Shown piece by piece: positions 13,101 through 24,500 of a DNA stretch of 64,000 nucleotides. Made by a program: the position numbers and the translations under genes. The DNA is taken from the NCBI RefSeq assembly GCF_018320785.1, contig NC_054885.1, positions 7,576,921-7,640,920 of the forward strand, read 5' to 3'. The notes below the pieces were generated by a model, which was not told the DNA's origin, made no database searches, and worked only from the letters and a program-made list of their open reading frames with translations. Every line of letters begins with the position of its first letter. Within the stretch, counting starts at the first letter, position 1. Origin of the DNA: Cheilinus undulatus. Its lineage: Eukaryota > Chordata > Actinopteri > Labriformes > Labridae.

Positions 13101-16100
13101 AGCAAATGACATCAAATTTGCAATATGAGCAAAAATGATTAGTTCATTCGATCTAAAATTGATGAAGCTTAGCGTTAGTTCATGAAAGTCAGACACCCAG
13201 CATGCAATCAGCTGATAGCCAGCTTCACCTCCTTCACCCCAGCCACCTCCTTTATAGCTTAAAGCTTGTTGCACCTTCATATTCATACTACTATGGATTA
13301 ATTGGTTCTGAAATAATTTCATTGTTTTAATTCCACATAAAAGCATCCATCCATACGGGGGTTTCTAGTTATGCAAACCCTGGAAAGTTAAAGCATGCTG
13401 TGACTAACCCAGGGAGCATCTTTTGAGCAGAGCCTTCTCTGCCAAGTAAAACTGCATATCCATTTTGCAATAAAATAGTTGAATATATGATGAGAGTGTT
13501 CCTGACCGAATGGAGGTTATAATATTGAATGATCTATTGCTTGGATTTGTTGAAAATACAGAAAATCAGGAACCTAACAATAATCGCATATTTATTTGGG
13601 AATCACAATGAGATTGTTTTTGCAAATCATTCAGCCCTAATCAGGATGCAGACGTGGACGTTTCTGCATCGATGCAGAGAAAGCTGCAGACACACGCTGC
13701 ATGGGTATTTTTCCCTGAAGCTGGATTTACTGTAAATACTAAAATAATGACCTTTACCTTTCAAACAGGCTGCTTTCAATCCATTTCAATGGTAGTCTAT
13801 TTAAGATGCACAGCTTTTCCTGTCTTTGTGGTAGCACTTGTCACACGTAATGCTACTCAACCAATCGTCTCCTGTGTTAAGACAGGGCCAGCATGAGAAT
13901 ACAGAAGTGCTAACAGGTCTGCAGAGTACAGGCTAAGATCAATTTACCTCAATAATGACACAATCAAATAAACTCTAACCACCTGCCAGCATTGTTCCCC
14001 TACAGTTCTGTTAGTTTGAGTGGATTTAAAAACCCTTCAATGACACAGGAGATGTGCCCTACATCCGTTCTAAATGTAATGTGCAGAGTATGTATGAAAT
14101 GATCAGAGCTGAAATGATTAGATCAACAGGAAAGGAATGCAGCTTAACAATCTCATAGAAAGCATGTTGTCATCTACTGTAGTCTCTCTCTTACCTTCAG
14201 TATAGGCAGTCCCTCTGAAACGCTCTCTGCGATGGCTATAGCTCCTGCTGGACGCACCAGACAGTCTCCAAAGTTTATCACCTGGATGCTGCGCAGGTGT
14301 TTCAGGGCCTGTTGAACACAGGTATGATAAAACATGTCTCTCTTTAAAGTGGGATTACCAGTAAATGGAAATGAACAACATTTAAAACCTGAAAAGTGAT
14401 TGAGGTAGATACCTTTCCCTCCCAATATTAATGCTTCCTTAAAATATCAATTACAATTTTTGGCCCAAACATTCAAAGATCATTCTACTGGTGCTGCGTC
14501 ACTGTCCTTTATTTCTCTATCAAAGACTATATTTTGCATGATTTTTGCTTTTATTTGATAGAGTAGTGTACAGAACAGGAAATCAGGGAAACTCAAAGAG
14601 TAGGAATCTGCACCTGAGCCATAGCGACAGCCCCCTTCTCGGTGAACGTGTTGTCGTTGAGGTTGAGGATGCGGAGGCTGGTGTTGTGCTGCATGGCCGA
14701 GGCCAGAGCTGTCACACCTGCGTAATTGATCCCATTCTGTGGCATGTGGACCTCCTCCAGACTGCCCATCAACTGGAAATAAAATATCACTGCATCAGAA
14801 AGTACTGAAACTTACAAAAGCTTAAGAGGGAGAGCACTAAAACATTATTAAACACAGGACAAGTCTTGATATTAGACTTCTATGTTTTGTGTCTGATGTC
14901 AGACTAGGCTTAAATCAACGCTGATAATTCTGCTATGGTATCAGTCCTACACAGAGCTAAAGGAGTAGTTAGTCCTGTACCTGGAAGGCTTGTGCGAGTG
15001 CTGTAGCTCCATCGTTTTCCAGGCGGTTCCTTCCGGCAACAAACACCTTCAGACTGAGGGGGGCGCCCTCTGCACTGGACTTTTTATGGCACTGGGTCAG
15101 GGAAGCTGCCAGAATCTGAGAGTTCAAACAGACATCAGTTCACCTCTCAAATTTAATCTGAGCATCAGAAAATCTACAGAAATATTCAAACCATGGATTT
15201 AAGAAGTAGTAGTAGTGTAGATGTCATTCTTTATCCCAATTAACAAGGTTGTTTAAAACTGTGATATTTATGCCCCTGTGATGTTTCAGCTCAACACTGA
15301 ACACTGACTATGATGCCATCTTTTGAGGTAGAAACAAAGGCATTACTGAGGAAAAACAGGCTCAACTGAGCACAGAGATCATGTGTGTAATTTCTAGGAT
15401 GTCACTGAGAACAGACAGATGGCAACACACAATAGCATGATGTTCAGGTATCAGCCTGAACTTCTCAAGGAATACAGATGCTTTGCACAGTGCACAGAAC
15501 TTGAGGTTACTATCTCATTTTCCAATCCAGCTCCTTGAAGTACTTTCCTATGACAGGCACTCTGAATATTTTAACAAAATGTATTTTTGGTTACATGGCC
15601 ACTTTTAACAACTTTTGTCCATCACTGCAAGAAATTCACCCATGAAACTAAAATGGTAGTCTACTGTTTAGTAAATACAACTTAGGGAGTACAGTTTTGT
15701 TGAAAACACTCCTCAATTCAAATCAAGAAAGCTGTGGAAGTGGGCAGACCTATGCAGCATATCTCAGTTTGAAAATGTCTGGCAGGATCGTGGGTCAGTG
15801 GTGGAGTGACGGGGGGAGTTTGTGCAACAGAACATGCAGCCAATAAATTGAATAAATTGAGAATAATTGTAGTCCATCTCAAGTAAGCAGCACGAAACAT
15901 GAGTGTAATACAGCAACAGGAGGTTAGCTTCCATCAGCTGTTCATGCAGCAGCAGAGTTTAAAAATATGCACTATCACAAACACTAAAATGAAGAATTTC
16001 TCTGTTTTAAAACTGGTTAGAAATATTTGACATAATGTAAATACTCTGGTAGAAACTACATGTAACTCAGGAGTAATCATTTTTTAATTAATGTAGATAT

Positions 16101-17437
16101 TTCAGTGTGATAATTCTACATATTGTACCTATAAAACAGTTACGTAGTGCAGATGTGTGACCACTGATAATATATTACAGATAATAAATATGATATCCTA
16201 ACCAACCTTTCCTCCTCCGATGCCCATGCCACAGTTGTTGAGGCGAAGCTCCTGCAGTGTGAAGCAGGCCGAGCTCTTCAGCAGCTTCTCGATGCCTTTC
16301 ACTCCGTCTGGACCAAACGCGTTATCACTGAGGTCTAAAACGGTGAGCCGAGCCCCCGCCAAAATAAGAGCGTCTCCGAGTGCATTCTGCAACAACAAGA
16401 GAGAGAAAGAGTTACTTATTTTTATGTCAGATTAACAGATTATTACAAAATGCCTTCCGTTTTGATGGAGGTGTAGCAGAGTTTGGAAGTGATGATGAGT
16501 CACCAGACTGGGGTTACTGGTTATTTTGTGACGCTTTTGGCAAGCTAGAGCCCAGTTTTCATCCAGAATTATGGTGCTCACATTTCTCTCTAATATCCCA
16601 ACTCCAACCCATCAGTTCTCCTCGAATTTTTTTGCAAAAACTCTGTAATTTTCCCTTCAATAGTTTCTTTAATAGTTAACATTAAACACTCTCTTTATTA
16701 GATGATGAGGAGAGAAAGAGTACCAGTAGCTGCAGAAAGAGCAGCAAACATGAAAAAAAACAAACACAAACTCAAAGTCCAAGCAGGGTGATATCTCAGA
16801 GGGTAAAAAAAAAACTTTTAAACACTGTCTAACCTGAAGCTTTAACTAAATTAAACATGGAAAATAAAGTTAAGAAAGAGCCTTACAAGAGCAGGAGGGA
16901 TCTCAGAGCGCAGACGACCTGTGAACATGTCGCTCCAATAACAGCACTGTAAGAGAGAGAGAAAAGAAAAGACGTACCGATGACTGCATTATGGTGAAAG
17001 AGCAATAAAGAAGAGGAACTTTTGGGCCATGCATTTTAAAATAAAAAGTGATTAAAAGCATCATAAATAAACACCTTGAAATGACTCTTCGTCTCCAGAG
17101 CTTTAGCGATAGCCTGAGCCGCCTCCACACCCACCGTGTTTCCCTCCAACCTCAGAGCCTGCAAACCCTCAAACTCCTCGATCTCCTTTATAATCTCTTC
17201 CACTGATGAGAGGGGCAGAGGGAGAGAAAGTAACAGACTGAATATGATTGTGTATGAAGAGCTTATGGAGTAAGAATTAAACCAAGACGATAAAGTTTCA
17301 GGTACAAAGCCTCCCTGATGACATTTACCTGACTTAGCATCATCCAGCTTTCTCCCCTGGCCTTTATAGCTCAGCTCTCCTTCCTCCACTCCTGTTTTAG
17401 CCAGAGAGTCAGCCAACTGAGCAACAATATCTGCCAT
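7104..17437 (-). CDS. rangap1: Ran GTPase-activating protein 1
   Basis: Fifteen coding exons on the minus strand: 17437-17329, 17202-17075, 16946-16887, 16386-16207, 15115-14981, 14772-14614, 14308-14195, 12648-12549, 12290-12206, 11069-10937, 10306-10190, 10025-9920, 9209-9121, 9001-8880, 7185-7104. They join in frame to 572 aa (human 587). RanGAP1 activates GTP hydrolysis by Ran and holds the nucleus-cytoplasm Ran gradient. Residues 1 to about 350 are leucine-rich repeats ('[21 protein letters not shown]', '[20 protein letters not shown]', '[14 protein letters not shown]', '[12 protein letters not shown]'). Exon 10 encodes an almost pure Asp/Glu run. The C-terminal domain ends 'GLIK|SEDK'. 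Its Lys505 fits the SUMO consensus (hydrophobic-K-x-E) and matches the human SUMO site used to dock at RanBP2. The CAG before GTGTCGTC-ATG (17446-17448) shows a non-coding 5' exon upstream. Confidence 0.97.
7318..7960 (-). mobile_element. Tc1-like transposon remnant in the last rangap1 intron
   Basis: The left end reads GGCTATAAAAAGTATTCACC, a terminal sequence common in fish Tc1 elements. On the minus strand 7596-7650 encodes a decayed '[12 protein letters not shown]', the conserved Tc1 block 'VKHGGGSIMLWG'. The rest is broken and internally deleted. It lies between rangap1 exons 14 and 15. Confidence 0.75.
8279..8690. repeat. Interspersed repeat 'GGCCCCGTCCACACGGAGAC'
   Basis: Starts GGCCCCGTCCACACGGAGAC, with the partly repeated phrase TCCACACGGAAACGGC inside. 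I recognise this opening as a common interspersed repeat of fish genomes, probably a non-autonomous DNA transposon, but I cannot assign the family. No coding content. Confidence 0.5.
9540..9830 (+). repeat. Interspersed repeat ending 'CTAATGGGGATCCAAAT'
   Basis: The stretch 'GGCTCTGCCCTTTCCCAAAC' through 'GTGGACCCCAGGAAGAGTAG' to 'GCTAATGGGGATCCAAATAC' and an A-rich AATAAATAAA end looks like the 3' tail of a fish retroposon. Family not assigned. It lies in a rangap1 intron. Confidence 0.5.
11145..11195 (+). repeat. Single degraded satellite unit
   Basis: CCAAAGGTTGCCAACGTATTCATGCAAAC in context resembles the unit at 2330-2396 and in the 61.6 kb array, including the preceding 'CTCCACACAGTTTT'. 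It lies in a rangap1 intron, directly upstream of the acidic exon. Confidence 0.5.
12841..13643. mobile_element. Probable hAT-type element in rangap1 intron
   Basis: Left end 'TAAAGCTGGGCAATTAATCG' and right end 'GCAAATCATTCAGCCCTAAT' form a rough inverted pair of the 'TAGGGCTG...CAGCCCTA' type common in fish hAT elements. I could not find an exact target duplication. No transposase frame. Some sequence between the ends is of unknown origin. Confidence 0.5.
14536..14600 (-). mobile_element. Short SINE fragment
   Basis: TTGCTTTTATTTGATAGAG then CAGAACAGGAAATCAGGGAA resembles the tail part of the minus-oriented SINE at 27986-28180 (TGCCTTTATTTGACAGAGG...GGAAGCAGGAAAG). It lies directly beside rangap1 exon 6. 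Weak call. Confidence 0.35.
15200..16190. other. Gap: rangap1 intron 4
   Basis: Intron between exons 16386-16207 and 15115-14981. No recognisable element or RNA gene is seen. Confidence 0.5.
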
Positions 17438-17499
17438 GACGACACCTGATGGACAAACACAGGGTTTACATCTTAAAGTGACTGACTGAAGTCCTGCCT

Positions 17500-17800
17500 T
17501 TAAAAACACTTCAGTCAAGCTGGTTTTACAGCAGGATATTAGTGTGGATGTAAGAAAAGTTTTAGAGAGAGAGGTCGTTTTGAAGAGGGACCACAAGGAC
17601 TTGATAAGGCAAGCCAGGAACAACATTTCTACGACATGATCTGAGTTTATAGGAACTTTTCCTTTACATAAACAACAAAATCCCCCAAAATTTCAAAGAA
17701 ATTACCTAAACTTTCTGTCATTTTTTTAGAGCAGCCCATCAAAAACAGCCCTGAATTTTTTCTTCAAATATTCCCCAAATGTTTCAGTGAAACATATTCA
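17500..17800 (+). repeat. Copy 1 of a paired dispersed repeat
   Basis: Shares a long colinear match with 22363-22626: TGGATGTAAGAAAAG, GGACTTGATAAGGCAA, AACAACAAAATCCCCCAAAA, ATATTCCCCAAA.GTTTCAGTGAAACAT. Same orientation, small indels, by eye over 80% alike. It lies in the 5' UTR intron of rangap1. The AAAATTCC-rich stretch after it (17.8-18.35 kb) has the same flavour but no clear unit. Confidence 0.8.
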
Positions 17801-18519
17801 TAAAGCCTCAAGAGTCCAAAATAAACAAACAAAAAAAATCCCCCAAAATTGGATGTAAATTCCACCTTTTTTCAAGCAAACCCTCTCCTCCTCAAATTTC
17901 CATCAAAATTATACAAAAAATGAAATGAAAGGACCCCACCCCCCCTTATAAATGCCCCCAAAATTCAAACAAAATTTTTTAAAAAATGGATTTATCAAAT
18001 TCCCATAAGAAATGCCTAATAATTCCTAAAGAAATTCCCACAAATATTGCAACAAATTTCTCAAATCCCTAAGAAAAGTCCAAAAGAAAAGAGGAGCAAT
18101 TTCAGGCAAATTCCCATTCCCATTAAAATTTTGGATTACACTCTAAAAGATACAAATCACCAACATCTCCATGAAAATGCTGGAAATTTCCAAGTAGTTC
18201 CTCCCAAAATATCCCAAACTAATTTCCCTCAAACTTCCATGAAAATTCCTGAAGATTTCACAGTAAATTCTCCCGATATTTCAGGCAAATTAAAGAGACT
18301 TAAATGGACATTCCGGACAATTATCTCAAAAATCAGAAATAAAAAAACAGCAGAAATTATTATGATACTGTAGGAAATACAGTATCTTTGTATGGACATA
18401 TGAGGTCTTAAGAGGTAAAACCTAGAAGCGTTTGGACTAAGTTTGAAGATTTAACTGCTGTTTATGTCCTCTAGAGACTTAATTAAGCTCTCATATATTA
18501 GTGTTATTCTCCTCTATTT

Positions 18520-18545
18520 TAGTTAAAAAAAAAAAAAAAAAAAAA
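18520..18545 (+). repeat. Poly(A) run
   Basis: An uninterrupted run of about 21 A in the leader intron of rangap1. No retroposon body is recognisable before it. Confidence 0.8.
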
Positions 18546-18978
18546 TACACTGCCAGGTTTATAAATATCGATTTTACCCTCTAAAATGATGAGGACTTGT
18601 TCTGTGGTTTATGTTACTTACTGCTTTAGCCTAATGCTAGCATTAGCCTAATCATGCTAACGTGTTGACAGAGTACCACAGTTATTAAGATCATAAGGGT
18701 TTTAATTCTCGTTCAGGTGTAGTTATAATGTCCGTTCATGAGGACATAAAGTCCCTGCCAGTGTCCTGGTTTTTTACCTGAACATTTATATAACAGTTAT
18801 TGGAGGTATGTGTGACAGAGCATGCTGTCCTCGGCCTCTCACTGCTGACATGCTAACCTCACACTGAAGTTAGTCAGAGCCCTCCGCTGCTCTGTTTGAG
18901 GTCATTTTTATTGAAATGTTATTCTTAACCGTACCCCGTTAATTAGTCTGGTCCCATTGTAAATAAAAGCATCATTAC

Positions 18979-19090
18979 CTCCACACCGCTGGGCTGTGTT
19001 CAGTCCTAAACACTCCCGCTCGCTCCTGACGTTCAAACACAGAAACAGCAACACACCGCCACACTTTACGGCAGTGCCGCTGGGACACAA
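18979..19090 (-). promoter_or_regulatory. rangap1: Candidate rangap1 5' UTR exon and promoter
   Basis: On the minus strand a good donor (GGTGTGGAG|GTAATG) lies at 18979, with GC-richer sequence just upstream. It can pair with the acceptor at 17446-17448 in front of the start-codon exon. Transcription start is not visible. The right limit is a guess. Confidence 0.45.
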
Positions 19091-19510
19091 GGGAGTTGTA
19101 GTACAACAGGACTACAACTGTCCAGCTGCTACTTTTCCAGGTAGCTACTCACCCAAGTTTTAACGCCAGGGGTTTTTATCAACAACTGTATAAAACTGGT
19201 AATTATTGATGTTATGGTGAACTTTTTGTTAGTTTTTTTCATAATATTTTGAATTAATTACTCTATTTTATGCCGATAAGTAGGATACATCCATTAATCT
19301 GAGGACCCTGAAGTAGGTTTTTCTATTTCAACAACTAATTGCATTTAATAACTATTTAATAGCTTATTATTTATTCAACTAACTGCCGCTTTAGCAATGT
19401 TTTCACATGTTTAACAAAGCTATTAAATGTGTTATTATAATGTCAACCATTTACAGATATTGCTATTTCATCAATGTGAATTTAGTTTTTTTTAAATTGA
19501 TTTACTTTGT

Positions 19511-19556
<46 letters not shown>
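19511..19556 (+). repeat. (GATA)n microsatellite
   Basis: About eleven perfect TAGA units in a row. Confidence 0.95.
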
Positions 19557-19557
<1 letters not shown>

Positions 19558-20112
19558 GTAGTCGGTTTTTATACAAACATAGACAAAAATTGTCTCCACT
19601 AGTGTCTTCATGGTTTAAATGCCTGCCAGACCTTTGTCAGGGTGAAGGTGGACAGTTTCATTTTTTTCTTAAAGGGCCAGTGTCCATATTTTAAGCTGGC
19701 TCTGATGCTGTGAGTTACTGCTAAGAACTGAAACTGAATAGTTACAGTAGCTGTTAAGTTTATATTCTCAAAATGTATGTCATATAGGTTTATGCTGTTT
19801 TTTTGTCTTTAGTTGGGTTTTCTTCAATAAGCTTCCCCATCTGTGAGGTGGCTGTTTCATCATGTATAACTCACACATTACAACTCCCAGGCAAGAGGCC
19901 TCCATAGGGGCCCCAGGCTTTGAGGCTCCAAACTTAAAGCCCAGTGAAGCACCTTTGTCTGCAAACACAACTGAGTAATTTTTATTTATTTCAAAAACAC
20001 CACTTGATCAACTTTTTGTTTTGGAAATCCTGAGCTGACATGACTGTCATCTGGTTTCCACTGCAGCAACTACATTTTGGATATTTCTTGACTATTGTTT
20101 CCTCATAATGAT

Positions 20113-20160
20113 GTTTTTTTTTTTGTTGTTTTTTTTGTTGTTGTTGTTGTTGTTGTTTTT
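20113..20160 (+). repeat. T-rich tract with (TTG)n
   Basis: A run of T followed by about seven TTG units and another T run. Confidence 0.9.
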
Positions 20161-21149
20161 ACTTGAGAAAACAACAGCTTAAAAGAAAATGTATGCATGT
20201 CCTTTAGGGATTCCCTAGGTGTAGTACATGTATGACAATAGATAGAATAATCATGTTGATTAATAATATCATAATAAAGTATACATATCACACATTTAAC
20301 ACAGATAAAGCAAACAGAAATCAGATCACAGAAACAACCATGCTGCCATTTACCAATATGCAAGTAGTGTATTAAAGTAGCTACCAACTTAATAGAGCAT
20401 ATATGTTCAGTTATTAATATGAGAAATTATATTTGCATAGAATACCGGGAGTATGCCTTAATTAACTTAAATTCTTAATTTCACTATGAGTGTATTTACA
20501 TTATATGAGAAAGTAACAGTGGAACTGTACCTTAGTTAGTCCCATTATAGAACATTGAAAAACACGGAATATGCTCAAGAATTATTATTTTTACTACTTT
20601 AGCACAACTTAAGTAAATTTGGTGAAAAAAAAACAAACAAAAAAAAGTTCTTCCTTTTCAACATACCATAAGTATTCTAAATTACAGCCTGGTGCCAGGG
20701 GAAATTAAGAATGCAACTTCAGTTTATCAACGTTTATTTTCCTTTTAAGACCATTTTACACTACCGACCAAAACAATCGCATATGTTGTGTTATCTTGTG
20801 TTCTATTATTATATTTTTGACGTCGTTTTGATGAGGAAACAATTTTTCACCTGCAGGGGCACTCTGCGGTGTTAAAGGGTTGGAAAATGAGCAAAAATGT
20901 GTGGGTTTACGCTTATACAAAAGCAATCTGTTCGTATTTGTGGGGTTTGAAATATGCTTGAACTCGTTTTAACGCCAATTTCACCATCACTTTCAAGTTT
21001 TTAAGACATATTGGTAGGCTGTTACTTTTTTTTTGTTTTTTTGCCTGTAAGACAGTACTCAGGGCATCCTGCAGCTCCTTTCTCTTAAAGAGCAAGTGTC
21101 TAATTTTCAGCTCGTCGAGTCTTCTGCCCAGAATCGAAACTTAACCCGG

Positions 21150-21308
21150 GACAGTGAGTCCTGGCACGGGTCCTGACTGTGTTTCCTGCTGTTGGGTCAG
21201 CTTGGCCTGTAGGTAGCTGACAGATATCCCGTCTTTTTAGCCCGTCCGACCAGAAATGACACGACGTTGAACTTTAATTCGGGTCAATGAACTTCCTGAC
21301 TTCATCAG
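21150..21308 (+). promoter_or_regulatory. zc3h7b: Candidate zc3h7b leader exon and promoter
   Basis: A splice donor CAG|GTAGGT sits at 21308. The start-codon exon has an acceptor (TTCCTCAAG) ending at 21577, nine bases before the ATG, so a non-coding first exon is expected and this is the best placed one. The left limit is a guess. Confidence 0.45.
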
Positions 21309-21586
21309 GTAGGTCTGAACTTTAGCAGCAGCGCCATGATAGCGTGGGAAACCTGCAGGGAGAGGAAAACGTCTGCATGCTGCCTGTAAACATCTTAAAA
21401 ATGAGATAACATGAAAACAGGCAGGTTAAGGTCTTATTTTTAAGAGATATTCGTCGTTTCTTGGGGTTCGTTTATTAAGGAAGTAAGTGGGCGGAGGCTT
21501 ATCAGACACATTTCACCAGAACTTTCGGTTTAATATCAGAAAACTCTTCTTTCTAATCCACTTTTGTCTTCCTCAAGGGAACAATC

Positions 21587-24500
21587 ATGGACCCTGCCAG
21601 ACAGAAACGAATAGAAGACATAAACAAAGATCTGGCCTTCATACAGTAAGATGATTTTATGTGATACTGATAGAAAATGAAGGCTGCTCTGGCTGAATAA
21701 TATGACTCATATCCCTTACCATGTCTGAACTTTTCTATCTTTTTTTTCTTTGTTTCAGGTCTTCACTGGCTTATCCAGACCCGGAGGGATATCAGGTACA
21801 AACAGTTCCTGTAAACTCTGTTGTGTCTGTCTTTGTGCTGCTGAAGTGGCCAAAATTAGGGGGACTGGAAGTGGAGATGGCTTCTCTCTAGTTTAAATTT
21901 TCCAGAAGTTACCAAAGTATTGTGCAACTTTGCAGGAGTTTCCTGTAATAATTGATTACTATAAGAGGGAATTATCCACTATTGGATGTCTAATAGTGCT
22001 GTTTAATTAACCAAGTTTAAATTTCAGTGGTGACTTTTGCTTCCCACCTTAGTATCAGCCATTATTGGCACTTTCTGGCTGACACAGGCTATCAGTAAAT
22101 GATGTGGGCCTGTACTGTTCTCAGTAACAGATCTGTCAGATTAACGCTGACGTTCCGGACGCTGCTGCTGACTCAGAGAAGAGATTTGGGCATAAGGTGT
22201 GACCTGTTCACCAAACCTTAGTGAGTTTTCGTGGTCAAATGTGAGAGAAAATGTTGGTATATGGGAGTTTTATTTTGAATATTGGTATGGGTATCAGCAC
22301 TGGTTTTTACAATCGATGCAGCTCTAGCAATGACACATCTCTTGAAACCTTTTGGCATCAGTCAAGCTGCTCTTACAGCAGCATAGTAGTATGGATGTAA
22401 GAAAAGCTTGAGAGAGAAATGTGGTTTTGATGATGGACCACACGGACTTGATAAGGCAAAGCAGGAGCAACATTTCCCCTACAAGTTCTGAATTTATAGG
22501 AGCTTTCCCTTTCCATAAACAACAAAATCCCCCAAAATTTCAAATAAATTACCTGTGAAAATGCTTACCCATTAAAAATAGCTCCCAAATTTCATCGAAT
22601 ATTCCCCAAAAGTTTCAGTGAAACATGGTTTTAAGCAGAAAAACTGTACTTTTACTTGAGTACAAAATTCTGGTACTTTTTCCACCTCTGAATATTTCAC
22701 ATTTCGACGGAGCTGCAGTAACTCATGAATCTGTGTTAGCAGAGAGTCAACCTCATAGCAAAGCAATGTGTACTGATGACAAACTTGGTGTCCTTTAGGA
22801 GCACCTAAAGCCACAAGCAGGAGGTTTAACTCAGTGGATAACTTCACTCATGGTGCAAATGCATCTTACATCAAAACCAACAATAATCTACTAGAAATAT
22901 GACCAAAAGTACCCCAAGTACCTGTCGCCTCATACTCCTCTGTAGTTTTCTTATCCATTCAGCAGTGAGAATTAAAATACTACTGAGCAGGCACTACACG
23001 TTATCACAAAATAGGAAACACAGCAGTCAGAGGTAATCTCAGAAAAAGGCTGTTTTAAAGGCTGTAGTGGGTAAATTAGCAAATAAGTAAAGGTCATTAA
23101 AATAAATGATGCAATTACTGAAACTGCGGCTAAATTTTCCTAAAGAAATAGTCAAAGAAAAGAAACGTTTGCACACCTGGACATGAGTATAGGAGAGAAG
23201 TTGGCGATCAAAACACGCTGTCCTCTGTTCCTCTTTTTTACTGTGTTGTTTCCCAACGTTGTTAGTCAGACTTTGATCACGTCACTTTCTTGTCCTAGCT
23301 GAGTCCAATTCCAAATTTATTTATAAAGCACATTTAAAAACACCAAAAGTTGAACAAAGGGATGTACAGGGAAAATTAAAAAATGCAATAAAACACAAAG
23401 CCAATTTAAAACAAGTGGTACAAAACGACTAAAGGAGGATGTAAAGCCCATTCTCATACAGAGTCTAAAGCCGGGGAATAAAGGGCATTTTTAAGATTGA
23501 TTTAGAGACAGGCAGAGTGGAGGACAGCCGACCATAAAGAGGCAGAACATTCCTGAGCTTCAACTTTGACCTCAAGGTGGTCAGAAGTCACTGATCAGTG
23601 GATCTGAGAGTGCATGATGAAATACAGGGTTTTAAAAGGTCAGGGAGTAAGGAAGGAGCTAGCCCTTTTAAAGATGAACATGATAATAGTGAGATGTTAA
23701 AATCAACCCTGAAACACGCAGGGAGAAAGCGAAGAGAGGCTAAAATGAGGGAAATGTGCTCCAACTGACGTTGGCTAGTTAAGACGAGCAGCAGCATTCC
23801 GATTAAGCTGTAAACGATTAAGAGACAAGACAAAGACGTAAGAAGCTGACAAGTCAAGGTTGAACTGATTCGAATTTGGAGTCAAGGCCCAAAGGTCAAG
23901 GTCATGGAAGTCAGTGCATCCTTTGCATGTGAGCACAATGACTCTTATTTATCAAACGTGCATTCAGCAGAAGACTGAGTCTTTTCCACGCACACAGCGT
24001 TGAACCCAAGTGGAGGTTTCGCTCAAATCCAACACCAGCTCTCGACTCGTGTTGACGTATTTAAAGTCAGTGTGAACTCGCTGTGCAGCATAAATCTGGT
24101 GGTGTCCCAGTAAATATGGCTTTTAAGATTTATTTAACGCTACACTTAACTTCATTGCTTTGTGAATAATGATGAGCAGCACATCCAAATGCATCTCTCT
24201 ACATCTCTCTGCATTGTTTGTCATACTTGATCAACAAATGTCTCTGAACAATTTACTTTGAAAAATAGTGAAGCTGCTTTCCTTAATTGTAAGAGTTGCA
24301 GTACACACAGTTGTATCACTTTGGTAAACATTGTGGGAGATTTAAGCAGAAAAAATGTGGTCATTCATAAAAAAGAGAAACCGATGAGATGTTAATAGAT
24401 AGATGCTGATGCTAATAGAGAGGAGGAGTGTTTTACCACTGACTATTTAACACTGGGATTGTGGATATACTGGAAAATATTGCATATGGTATCATTATGA

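Larger units (their letters stand above)
19100..21140. other. Gap: head-to-head spacer between rangap1 and zc3h7b
   Basis: Divergent spacer, mostly AT-rich. It contains a (GATA)n run (19511-19556) and a (TTG)n run (about 20134-20156). No gene or recognised mobile element. The GC-richer part near 21.1-21.3 kb probably belongs to the zc3h7b promoter. Confidence 0.6.
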
